Assembly (NCBI GenBank): GCA_021808985.1
Contig: JAKBAQ010000160.1
Coordinates: 1-6,519, forward strand
Direction: 5' to 3'
Length of the DNA stretch: 6,519 nucleotides
Source of the DNA: Pseudomonadota bacterium
Lineage (GTDB): Bacteria; Pseudomonadota; Alphaproteobacteria; Acetobacterales; Acetobacteraceae
The position numbers were made by a program, and so were the translations under genes. Below, piece after piece: positions 1 through 6,161 of the stretch; position 1 is the stretch's first letter; each line of letters opens with the position of its first letter. Below the pieces are notes generated by a model, which searched no databases, was not told where the DNA came from, and was given only the letters and a program-made list of their open reading frames with translations.

Positions 1-8
1 TGCCCATG

Positions 9-24
9 CGCGGGGCTGCCCGCG
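9..24. other. Short GC hairpin after the carbonic anhydrase gene
   Basis: Bases 9-14 (CGCGGG) pair with 19-24 (CCCGCG) around a four-base GCTG loop, giving a compact six-pair GC stem about 20 bases beyond the carbonic anhydrase stop codon. No T-tract follows on either strand, so it is not a canonical intrinsic terminator. It could stabilise the 3' end of the minus-strand mRNA or be a chance product of high G+C. Bases 1-43 hold no complete gene. A minus-strand ATG at 7-5 could be the first codon of a following gene, but the window ends at once. Confidence 0.25.
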
Positions 25-43
25 TGCGGCGGCCGGGGGTTGT

Positions 44-643
44 TCAGGCCACCGTCTCCACCTTGCCGGACAGCACGCTGAAATGCATGCCCGCCAGGGT
101 GAGGCTGCCATTGGCGACGCGGGCGGCGATCCAGGGGAAGGTCATCAGATTGCTCAGGGAGACGCGGATCGATTCATGCTCGCAGGCGTAGCAGAGGGCA
201 TCGAAATCCGCCTCGCCGGCTGTTGGTGAGTCGCAAACACGCTGGCGGGCCTCGCGGGCGATCGCCATCCAGGAGGCGATGAAGTCTCCGTGGCCGCCAT
301 CCGGCCCCTTCATGAGCGCGCGGATGCCGCCGCACTGGCTGTGGCCGAGCACGACGATGGTGCGCACGTTAAGCGCCGTCACCGCGAATTCCAGGGCGGC
401 CGAGGTGCCGTGATTGCCGGTATCAGGCGCATAGGGGGGGACCAGCGCGCTCACGTTGCGGACCACGAAGATCTCGCCTGGGGCGCAGTCAAAAATCACT
501 TCCGGGGCGACCCGCGAATCCGCGCAGGCGATGACCATCGCCGGCGGGGACTGGCCGTCGCGCGCCAGGGTGGAGAACAGCGCCTTGTGCCGGCGCCAGT
601 ATCCTTTGCGGAACCGCGCGTAACCTTCCATCAATGTCTTCAT
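44..643 (-). CDS. Beta-class carbonic anhydrase
   Basis: Predicted 199-residue zinc enzyme interconverting CO2 and bicarbonate, probably cytosolic since no signal peptide is seen. The beta-class signature is complete. CADSR supplies Cys40 and the Asp42/Arg44 dyad, and GHSQCGG supplies His101 and Cys104, so the zinc ligands are Cys40, His101 and Cys104. Between them lie the family segments VVRNVSALVPPY (61-71) and HGTSAALEFAV (78-88). The C-terminal block NLMTFPWI followed by a small beta region (about 165-195) is also typical, and the length is near the usual 200-220 residues. The start at 643 is favoured by an AAGGAGG ribosome-binding site seven bases upstream and an ATGA overlap with the mazG stop. 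The gene is co-transcribed with mazG. Known roles of the family are supplying bicarbonate for carboxylases and buffering pH. Which applies here is not visible. Class assignment is very secure; I give no symbol because can, cynT and others share these motifs. Confidence 0.95.
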   Translation of the reverse strand: MKTLMEGYARFRKGYWRRHKALFSTLARDGQSPPAMVIACADSRVAPEVIFDCAPGEIFVVRNVSALVPPYAPDTGNHGTSAALEFAVTALNVRTIVVLGHSQCGGIRALMKGPDGGHGDFIASWMAIAREARQRVCDSPTAGEADFDALCYACEHESIRVSLSNLMTFPWIAARVANGSLTLAGMHFSVLSGKVETVA

Positions 644-1428
644 AGACCGGCCTCCTTTGCCTTGTTCCAGAGCGCGTCCATCTCCGCGAGATTGGACATT
701 TCCGGCGTTTTGCCGGCTTGCGCCAGCGCGGTTTCCACATAGCCAAACCGGCGGGCGAATTTGGCGTTGGCCCCGGCCAGGCAGGCCTCGGCGTTGAGCC
801 CCAGCTTGCGCGCCAGATTGGCCATGACGAAGAGCATGTCGCCCAATTCATCCTCCAGCCGTGCCGGGGTGGCGGCGGGCAGCTCGGCGCGCAGTTCGCG
901 CACTTCTTCTTCCAGCTTGTCCAGCACCGCGTTGGGGTTTGGCCAGTCAAACCCCACGCGCGCGGCGCGGGCGCAGAATTTATGCGCGCGCGCCAGGGCG
1001 GGCAGGGCGCCGGCAACCCCGGCCAGGGCGCCATCCTGGGCTTTTTCCAGCCGCTCCCGCGCTTTCTCGGCCTCCCAGGCGGCGGTTTGGGTGCTGGAGT
1101 CTCGCGCCGCCTCGTCGCCAAACACATGCGGGTGCCGGCGGATCATCTTCTCGGTGATGCCGGCGGCCACGTCATCAAAGCCGAACCAGCCGCGCTCGAC
1201 GGCCATCTGCGCGTGGTAGACCACCTGGAAGAGCAGGTCGCCCAGCTCATCGCGCAGCTGTTCGGGCTCGCCCGATTCGATGGCCGCGCGCACCTCATAG
1301 GCTTCCTCGATGGTGTAGGGCGCGATGGTTGAAAAATCCTGCTCCCTGTCCCAGGGGCAGCCTGACTCCGGGTGCCGCAGCGCGGCCATGACGGTGATGA
1401 GTTTTTGCACGGGTGGTTGCTCGGTCAT
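640..1428 (-). CDS. mazG: Nucleoside triphosphate pyrophosphohydrolase MazG
   Basis: Predicted 262-residue all-alpha pyrophosphohydrolase that cleaves (d)NTPs to NMP and pyrophosphate, a house-cleaning enzyme for non-canonical or excess nucleotides; in E. coli MazG also affects (p)ppGpp levels. Length is almost identical to E. coli MazG (263). Two tandem MazG domains are visible. The first has GCPWDREQ (23-30), EEAYE (41-45) and ELGD (61-64), followed by RRHPHVFGD (97-105). The second has KLEEEVRELR (171-180) and ELGD (194-197), ending in ANAKFARRFGYVE. Both keep the acidic EExxE...ExxD metal-binding pattern, so both look catalytically competent, although in the E. coli enzyme the C-terminal domain is the active one. 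The start at 1428 gives the standard N-terminus; no good Shine-Dalgarno precedes it. It is first in a two-gene unit with the carbonic anhydrase (stop and start share ATGA) and is divergent from the exporter at 1608. Confidence 0.96.
   Translation of the reverse strand: MTEQPPVQKLITVMAALRHPESGCPWDREQDFSTIAPYTIEEAYEVRAAIESGEPEQLRDELGDLLFQVVYHAQMAVERGWFGFDDVAAGITEKMIRRHPHVFGDEAARDSSTQTAAWEAEKARERLEKAQDGALAGVAGALPALARAHKFCARAARVGFDWPNPNAVLDKLEEEVRELRAELPAATPARLEDELGDMLFVMANLARKLGLNAEACLAGANAKFARRFGYVETALAQAGKTPEMSNLAEMDALWNKAKEAGL
651..658 (-). promoter_or_regulatory. Strong Shine-Dalgarno for the carbonic anhydrase gene
   Basis: On the minus strand these bases read AAAGGAGG, a near-perfect anti-16S match seven bases before the ATG at 643. 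It lies within the last codons of mazG (Lys-Glu-Ala). With the ATGA overlap, it suggests the carbonic anhydrase is translated by reinitiation plus strong independent loading, perhaps at higher yield than MazG. The other starts in this window have much weaker sites. Confidence 0.75.
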
Positions 1429-1607
1429 GCGCAGGTTGTAAATTCGGGCGGGGGAAATGGCCAGCGCCGGGGTGGCCTGGCCTAGCGTTTTTCAGGGTTG
1501 GGCCTTGGCTTGGCTTGCGCTAGCAATATATAACGTTCATTACATCAACAAGGTTCAAGCCAATAACCCAGGCCGACTCTCCGGAAAACCCGCTTGCCCC
1601 AACGGCC
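1429..1607. promoter_or_regulatory. Divergent mazG / exporter intergenic region with promoters and nested dyad
   Basis: This 179-base stretch separates the divergent mazG and exporter genes. It contains a locally AT-rich island (about 1524-1550) in an otherwise GC-rich window. Rightward, TTGGCT (1505-1510) and TATAAC (1529-1534), 18 bases apart, resemble a sigma-70 promoter that would start near 1541. Leftward, the complement of 1525-1530 reads TATATT, a good -10 for mazG, with no convincing -35. Two inverted repeats share one centre (1536.5): outer arms TTGGCTTG (1510-1517) and CAAGCCAA (1556-1563), and an imperfect inner dyad TAACGTTCATTA (1531-1542). The inner dyad overlaps the rightward -10, so a repressor bound there would block transcription. 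A six-base inverted pair CTAGCG (1482-1487) / CGCTAG (1518-1523) and a tandem TTGGC repeat (1505-1514) are also present. Promoter assignment is inference from sequence resemblance. Confidence 0.45.
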
Positions 1608-3119
1608 ATGCCGAAGTCGATTCGCGCCGTTCTCACCGTTGCGCTCATGCTCGCGGCCTTCATGCAGACGCTTGACACGACGATCGCCAATGTCGCGCTG
1701 CCTTATATGCAGGGCTCGATGTCGGCCAGCCAGGATGAGATCAACTGGGTTCTGACCAGCTATCTGGTCTCAGCCGCGATCATGACCGCGCCGACCGGCT
1801 TTCTCGCCGCGCGCTTTGGCACTTCGCGCGTGTTTGTCGCCGCGGTCGTCGGTTTCACGTTCGCCTCCGCGCTGTGCGGCATGGCCAGGTCGCTCGATGA
1901 GATCGTGCTCTTCCGCCTGCTGCAGGGCATGTGCGGCGCCGCGCTGGTGCCGCTCTCGCAATCGGTGCTGTTTGAGATCTACCCCGTGGAGCAAAGGGCC
2001 TCGGCCATCGCGGTGTGGGGGACGGGGGTGATGACCGGGCCGGTCATCGGCCCCATCATCGGCGGCTGGCTCACCCAGCATTACAGCTGGCGCTGGGTTT
2101 TCTACCTCAATGTACCCTTTGGCATCGCCGCGGCGATCGGGCTCGTCACCTTCCTGAAGGACGCGCCGCGCAGCCGCACGCTCAAGCTGGACTGGATCGG
2201 CTTCGCCTCTCTCAGCCTCGCCATCGGCGCTTTTCAGACCCTGCTCGACCGTGGCGAGACGCTGGACTGGTTCAGCTCGCATGAGATCATCGTCGAGACG
2301 TGCCTTGCCGGCCTCGGACTGTATATTTTTCTGGTGCAGACGGCTCTGGCCACCAAGCCGTTTCTCTCGCCGGCACTCTTCGCCGACACTAATTTTCTCG
2401 TCGGCATCACGCTCATCGCCGTCAACGGGCTCATCATGTTCGCCACGCTGGCGCTGCTCTCGCCGTATCTGGAGGAGCTGATGAATTATCCCGGGCTCAC
2501 CGCCGGCATTGTGCTGGCGCCGCGCGGGGTTGGCATTATTCTCGCCTCCATCGCCAGCGCGCGGATGCTGGTGCGGACCGGGGCCAGGCCGCTGGTCGCC
2601 TTCGGGCTGCTCACCGGTGTGTATGCGTTGTACCAGATCACCTCATGGACGCCGGATATTTCCGAGACCGCGGTGCTCGTCGCCGGGTTCATTCAGGGCA
2701 TCAGCATCGGGTTCACCGCCATGCCGCTGAATATCAGCACTTTTTCCACCCTGCCGGCGGCGCTGCGCACCGAGGCCACCGGCATTTTCGCGCTCATGCG
2801 CAATATCGGCTCCGCGCTTGGCATCTCAGTCACCGGGGCGATTCTGGAGACCAGCATCCAGACCAACCACGCCATTCTGGCCGCCAATGTCACGCCTTTC
2901 AACCGCAACCTCCAATCCGGCGCGGCGGCGCATTTCTGGAACGCGGCGACCAGCCAGGGGGCGGCGGCGCTGGACGGGGTGATCACCCGCCAGGCCAGCA
3001 TCATCGCCTATAACGATGATTTCAGGCTCATGCTGGTGCTCATCGCCGCCTCGGTTCCGCTGGCCTGGCTGCTGCGCCCGGAGCGGCCGGTGGTGACGGT
3101 TTCGGCCCATGTGGAATAG
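1608..3119 (+). CDS. DHA2-family (EmrB/QacA-type) MFS multidrug exporter
   Basis: Predicted 503-residue inner-membrane proton antiporter with the length and hydrophobic pattern of 14-helix DHA2 transporters. Family motifs are visible in order: LDTTIANVALP in helix 1 (22-32, motif D1); GFLAARFGTSR in the loop after helix 2 (64-74, motif A); FRLLQGMCGAALVP in helix 4 (102-115, motif B); and GPVIGPIIGGWL in helix 5 (144-155, motif C, the antiporter signature). A long hydrophilic segment near 415-468 precedes the last helix, as in EmrB. Motif A lacks the acidic residue found after LA in many relatives (Ala68 here; E. coli EmrB has Lys). EmrB normally works with a periplasmic adaptor (EmrA) and an outer-membrane channel; no adaptor gene is adjacent, so it is an orphan or partnered elsewhere. 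Substrate is unknown. The ATG at 1608 gives the usual short N-terminus but has only a weak ribosome-binding site. Family is secure, specificity is not. Confidence 0.93.
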   Translation: MPKSIRAVLTVALMLAAFMQTLDTTIANVALPYMQGSMSASQDEINWVLTSYLVSAAIMTAPTGFLAARFGTSRVFVAAVVGFTFASALCGMARSLDEIVLFRLLQGMCGAALVPLSQSVLFEIYPVEQRASAIAVWGTGVMTGPVIGPIIGGWLTQHYSWRWVFYLNVPFGIAAAIGLVTFLKDAPRSRTLKLDWIGFASLSLAIGAFQTLLDRGETLDWFSSHEIIVETCLAGLGLYIFLVQTALATKPFLSPALFADTNFLVGITLIAVNGLIMFATLALLSPYLEELMNYPGLTAGIVLAPRGVGIILASIASARMLVRTGARPLVAFGLLTGVYALYQITSWTPDISETAVLVAGFIQGISIGFTAMPLNISTFSTLPAALRTEATGIFALMRNIGSALGISVTGAILETSIQTNHAILAANVTPFNRNLQSGAAAHFWNAATSQGAAALDGVITRQASIIAYNDDFRLMLVLIAASVPLAWLLRPERPVVTVSAHVE

Positions 3120-3137
3120 GGCATGGATGGCGCGGGC

Positions 3138-3178
3138 GTTGCGGCGCCGGGGGATCGATGCTTCAGTCCTGCCGCAAC
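3138..3178 (+). other. Stem-loop between exporter and glutathione peroxidase genes
   Basis: GTTGCGGC (3138-3145) is perfectly complementary to GCCGCAAC (3171-3178), an eight-pair stem enclosing 25 bases, in the 72-base gap between the exporter stop and the peroxidase start. The 3' arm ends two bases before the GGGAG ribosome-binding site. No T-run follows, so a classic terminator is unlikely. It could be an mRNA stability or processing element, a leader structure influencing peroxidase translation, or an operator. Only the pairing is observed; the role is inferred. Confidence 0.4.
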
Positions 3179-3191
3179 CCGGGAGCCGCGC

Positions 3192-3671
3192 ATGAGCAAC
3201 GCCTATGATTTTTCCTTCGAGACTCTCCAGGGCAAGCCATACCCCCTGCGCGCGCTCGCGGGGCGGCCGATGCTCATTGTCAACACTGCGTCCAAATGCG
3301 GGTTCACCCCGCAATACAAGGCGCTGGAGGCGTGCTGGCAGGCGAACAAGGCGAGCGGGCTGGTGGTGATCGGCGTGCCCTGCAACGATTTTGGCGGGCA
3401 GGAGCCTGGCTCGGCCGCCGAGATCGCAAGCTTCTGCGAGGTTAATTACGGGGTTGATTTTCCGGTGATGGCGAAAACCCACGTCAAGGGGCCGCAGGCT
3501 CATCCCTTCTTCGGCTGGGCGGCCGGGCAGGGCGGGTTTTTCGCCAAGCCGCGCTGGAATTTTTACAAATACCTGATCAACAAGGATGGCGGGCTGCAAA
3601 CCTGGTTCGCCAGCCCCACCAGCCCGGATTCGGCCAGATTCAAGGCGGCACTTGCGAAAATGCCAGGTTGA
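3192..3671 (+). CDS. Glutathione peroxidase family thiol peroxidase
   Basis: Predicted 159-residue non-selenium peroxidase of the GPx/BtuE family, reducing hydrogen peroxide and organic hydroperoxides at the expense of thioredoxin or glutathione; likely cytoplasmic. The catalytic tetrad is visible: Cys36 in NTASKCGFTPQY, Gln70 in FGGQEPGS, and Trp122-Asn123 in WNFYKYL. Cys82 (EIASFCEVNYG) sits where thioredoxin-dependent members carry the resolving cysteine, suggesting an atypical 2-Cys mechanism. The usual CNQFGGQEPG reads CNDFGGQEPG here (Asp66). The reading frame is open back to 3123, but the ATG at 3192 is chosen because it gives the family N-terminus and has GGGAG six bases upstream; the extra 23 residues would not resemble the family or a signal peptide. 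It follows the exporter in the same direction and may share its transcript or have its own leader. Its last 32 bases overlap the convergent Nudix gene. btuE or gpx would be reasonable names, but orthology is not proven. Confidence 0.93.
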   Translation: MSNAYDFSFETLQGKPYPLRALAGRPMLIVNTASKCGFTPQYKALEACWQANKASGLVVIGVPCNDFGGQEPGSAAEIASFCEVNYGVDFPVMAKTHVKGPQAHPFFGWAAGQGGFFAKPRWNFYKYLINKDGGLQTWFASPTSPDSARFKAALAKMPG

Positions 3672-4068
3672 TCATCCGCAGCACCTCATCCCACAGCCCG
3701 TAGGCGGCGAGATCATCCCGGCGCGCCCAGGTGAGCGCGCTCACATCGCCGCCCGCCCTTGCCTCGCCGCCGATATAGCGGGCGCCGAAATCAAGTATGG
3801 TGTAGTGATATTCGACCCGCTGGGCGGAATCGTAATGAATCGCATCGGCATGGCCGAGCAGGCGCAGCTTTGCGCATTCCAGCCCGGTTTCCTCGCGCAA
3901 CTCCCGCCGCGCGCAATCCTCGGCGCGCTCGCCCAGCTCCTGCGCGCCGCCGGGCAGAGACCACGCCCCCACCGCCGGCGGTTGCCCGCGCCGGATCAGC
4001 AGTACGTCATCGCCGCGCAGCAGCACGACGCCGATGCCCACGCGCGGATGTTCAGGGTAGCGCCTCAT
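3640..4068 (-). CDS. Nudix hydrolase
   Basis: Predicted 142-residue pyrophosphohydrolase of the Nudix superfamily, hydrolysing a nucleoside diphosphate linked to another moiety with Mg2+. The Nudix box is exact (G-x5-E-x7-REUxEExGU) from Gly41 to Leu63, with the catalytic helix RRELREETGL (54-63) and the preceding strand and loop GAWSLPGG (34-41). N-terminal VGIGVVLLRGDDVLLIRRG is the usual first beta hairpin. Overall pattern and length resemble the ADP-ribose pyrophosphatase / MutT-like small enzymes, but substrate cannot be read from sequence. The ATG at 4068 overlaps the recG stop as ATGA, indicating translational coupling in a recG-Nudix unit, where nucleotide sanitation next to repair makes sense. 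The 3' end overlaps the peroxidase gene tail-to-tail. Confidence 0.92.
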   Translation of the reverse strand: MRRYPEHPRVGIGVVLLRGDDVLLIRRGQPPAVGAWSLPGGAQELGERAEDCARRELREETGLECAKLRLLGHADAIHYDSAQRVEYHYTILDFGARYIGGEARAGGDVSALTWARRDDLAAYGLWDEVLRMINLAFSQVPP

Positions 4069-6119
4069 CCTGCCCGCACCGTTAAAATCGCCTCGCGCTG
4101 GTCAAACAAATTCAGCAATACCCGCACCGCCTGGCCGCGCGGGCTCTCCAGCTTGGGGTCGCGTTGCAGCAGCATCACCGCGTCCTGGCGGGCCATTGGC
4201 AATAAATCTCCATGTTTCTCGGCGTCGGCCAGCCGGTATCCGGGCAGCCCGGATTGCCGGGTGCCGAGATAATCGCCCGCGCCGCGCAGTTTGAAATCCT
4301 CATCGGCGATCATGAATCCATCCTCGGTATCGCGCAGAAGGGCGAGCCGCTTGCGCGCGGTGGCGCCGAGCTTGCCATCATGCAGCAGCAGGCAAAAGCT
4401 CTTGGCCTCGCCGCGCCCCACGCGCCCGCGCAGCTGGTGCAGCTGCGCCAGGCCAAAGCGTTCGGCATGTTCGATCACCATGATGTTCGCCGCCGGCACA
4501 TCCACGCCGACTTCGATCACCGTCGTCGCCACCAGTATTTTGCAGCGCCCGGCGGCGAAGTCGGCCAGCGCCGCGTCGCGCACCACCGCCTCCTGCTGCC
4601 CGTGCGCGAGCGCCACCTGCGCGCCGAAACGCGCGCGCAGCTGCGCGTGGCGCACCTCTGTGGCGGTGATGTCCAGCGCTTCGGACTCGGTTACCAGCGG
4701 GCAGACCCAGTAGACCAGCCCGCCCGCCGCGATTGCCCGTGCGATTGCCGCGAGCACTTTTTCAAGTTCTGAAAGATCGTGCAGGGTTGTGGTGATTTTT
4801 TGTCGCCCGGCGGGTTTGCCGGTGATGCGGCTTACCTCCATCTCGGCCCAATGGGTGAGCAGCAGGGTGCGCGGGATGGGGGTTGCCGTCATCACCAGCA
4901 GGTCGGCCGCGGTTCCCTTGGCGCTCAGCGCCAGGCGCTGGTCCACGCCGAAGCGATGCTGCTCGTCGACCACCGCCAGGGCGAGGTCGGCGAAGGCCAC
5001 CTCCTTCTGGAATATCGCGTGCGTGCCGATGACGATGGGCAGGCTGCCATCGGCCAGCGCCGCGAGAATCCGCCGCCGCGCGGCCCCCTTCACATTGCCG
5101 CTCAGCAAGGCCACGGGCACGGGGGAGAGTTTCTGGAAGGTGGCGTAATGCTGCTTGGCCAGAATTTCGGTTGGCGCCAGCAGGGCGGCCTGGGCGCCGG
5201 CTTCCGCCGCGCGCAGCATCGCCAGCAGCGCCACCAGGGTTTTGCCCGCCCCCACATCGCCTTGCAGCAGCCGCAGCATCTGGTGGGGGGCGGCGAGATC
5301 GGCGTCGATCTCGGCCAGCGCCTGCAGCTGCCCGGCGGTGAGCTGATGCGCGAAGCGCCGCAGCGCCTCGGCCCGCAGGCGCCCGTCGCCCGCCAAAACC
5401 CGCCCCGGCCGCTTGCGCCGCCGCGCCCGCACGATGGCGAAGGAGAGCTGGCGGGCCAGCAGCTCGTCATAGGCCAGGCGGGCGGCTGGCTTGTCATCTG
5501 GCATTTCAGCCGGGGCATGCAGCGCGCGCAGCGCCTGCGCGAAGCCGGGCCAGCCGCGCTTGCGCAACACGCTGGCATCCTGCCATTCGGCCAGATCCGG
5601 CAGGCGCTCCAGCGCTCCCAGCGCCGCCCGGCGCATCACCCTTGGCACCACCCCCGCCGCCAGCGGCCATACCGGCTCAACCCAGGGGAAATCAGCTTCC
5701 TGCAACTGGGAGACGACATGCTCCGGATGCGCCATGACGAGGCGGCCGCCAAACGCCTCCAGCCTGCCGGAGACGAGCAGCCGCGCCCCGGGCGGAAACT
5801 GCACCAACCGGGCGGCGTGGAAGAGCACCACCTCGGCGAACCCGGTTTCATCGCCGACCACCACCCGGTGCGGCTGCCCCTTGCGCGCGGGCGGCTCATG
5901 GCGGACCACCTCGACCCGCAATGTCGCCAGCATTCCGGCCTTGGCGTCGCGTATTTTCGGCGTGGCCCGCCGGTCGAGAAAATCCACCGGCAGGTGGAAG
6001 AGCACGTCGCGCACGCTTCCGCCATCGGCCAGCCGGGCCACCAGGGCCGAGAGTTTGGGCCCCAGCCCGGGCAGGGAGGCGATGGGCGCGCGCAGGGGGG
6101 CAAGAATCTCAAGGGTCAC
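4065..6119 (-). CDS. recG: ATP-dependent DNA helicase RecG
   Basis: Predicted 684-residue superfamily 2 double-stranded DNA translocase that remodels stalled forks, D-loops and R-loops and branch-migrates Holliday junctions. An N-terminal wedge region begins with PGLGPKLS (17-24) and LFHLPVDFLDRR (40-51), followed by an OB-like fold (about 62-135). Helicase motifs follow: Walker A GDVGAGKT (287-294), DEQH box (385-388), TATPIPRT (411-418), a motif V segment ATTVIEVGVDVP (531-542) and QLRGRVGRG (562-570). The C-terminal TRG-type element DFKLRGAGDYLGTRQSG spans 608-624. Nothing essential is missing. The frame is open to an ATG at 6416, but that 99-residue extension is antisense to sdhE and unlike RecG. 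GTG at 6119 is preferred because it begins just before the conserved N-terminus and has AAGAG seven bases upstream. The gene is followed by the coupled Nudix gene and diverges from sdhE with only 42 bases between. Confidence 0.95.
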   Translation of the reverse strand: MTLEILAPLRAPIASLPGLGPKLSALVARLADGGSVRDVLFHLPVDFLDRRATPKIRDAKAGMLATLRVEVVRHEPPARKGQPHRVVVGDETGFAEVVLFHAARLVQFPPGARLLVSGRLEAFGGRLVMAHPEHVVSQLQEADFPWVEPVWPLAAGVVPRVMRRAALGALERLPDLAEWQDASVLRKRGWPGFAQALRALHAPAEMPDDKPAARLAYDELLARQLSFAIVRARRRKRPGRVLAGDGRLRAEALRRFAHQLTAGQLQALAEIDADLAAPHQMLRLLQGDVGAGKTLVALLAMLRAAEAGAQAALLAPTEILAKQHYATFQKLSPVPVALLSGNVKGAARRRILAALADGSLPIVIGTHAIFQKEVAFADLALAVVDEQHRFGVDQRLALSAKGTAADLLVMTATPIPRTLLLTHWAEMEVSRITGKPAGRQKITTTLHDLSELEKVLAAIARAIAAGGLVYWVCPLVTESEALDITATEVRHAQLRARFGAQVALAHGQQEAVVRDAALADFAAGRCKILVATTVIEVGVDVPAANIMVIEHAERFGLAQLHQLRGRVGRGEAKSFCLLLHDGKLGATARKRLALLRDTEDGFMIADEDFKLRGAGDYLGTRQSGLPGYRLADAEKHGDLLPMARQDAVMLLQRDPKLESPRGQAVRVLLNLFDQREAILTVRAG

Positions 6120-6161
6120 ATGCTGACTCTTGGCCAAACCGCGCCTATACCGCAACCCGAG
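6120..6161. promoter_or_regulatory. Compact divergent promoter between recG and sdhE
   Basis: Only 42 bases separate the recG GTG (6119) and sdhE ATG (6162). On the plus strand CTGACT (6123-6128) and TATACC (6146-6151) are 17 bases apart, matching sigma-70 boxes at four of six positions each. Transcription would then start near 6158, leaving an almost leaderless sdhE mRNA, consistent with the absence of a Shine-Dalgarno before 6162. On the minus strand the same TATA core reads TATAGG (6149-6144), a possible recG -10, and AAGAG (6131-6127) serves as its ribosome-binding site. Promoter boxes are inferred by resemblance only. Confidence 0.35.

Noticed and set aside
718..1332. Plus-strand open frame opposite mazG
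   Set aside because: Mirror frame of a clearly coding mazG, with no family resemblance; typical of high G+C DNA.
1457..1675. Possible 72-residue plus-strand ORF with a hydrophobic stretch before the exporter
   Set aside because: It spans the predicted promoter and dyad and runs into the exporter gene out of frame; no ribosome-binding site or recognisable family, so it is more likely a chance frame than a leader peptide.
3123..3191. Extended N-terminus of the peroxidase from an ATG at 3123
   Set aside because: The added 23 residues lack similarity or signal-peptide character and cross the stem-loop; the ATG at 3192 has a good Shine-Dalgarno.
2826..3599. Minus-strand open frame of 257 codons opposite the exporter and peroxidase
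   Set aside because: Runs antisense through two well-supported genes, with Arg/His/Pro-rich translation and no recognisable domain.
3586..4272. Plus-strand open frame opposite the Nudix gene and the 3' end of recG
   Set aside because: Antisense to an exact Nudix box and to RecG C-terminal sequence; no family similarity.
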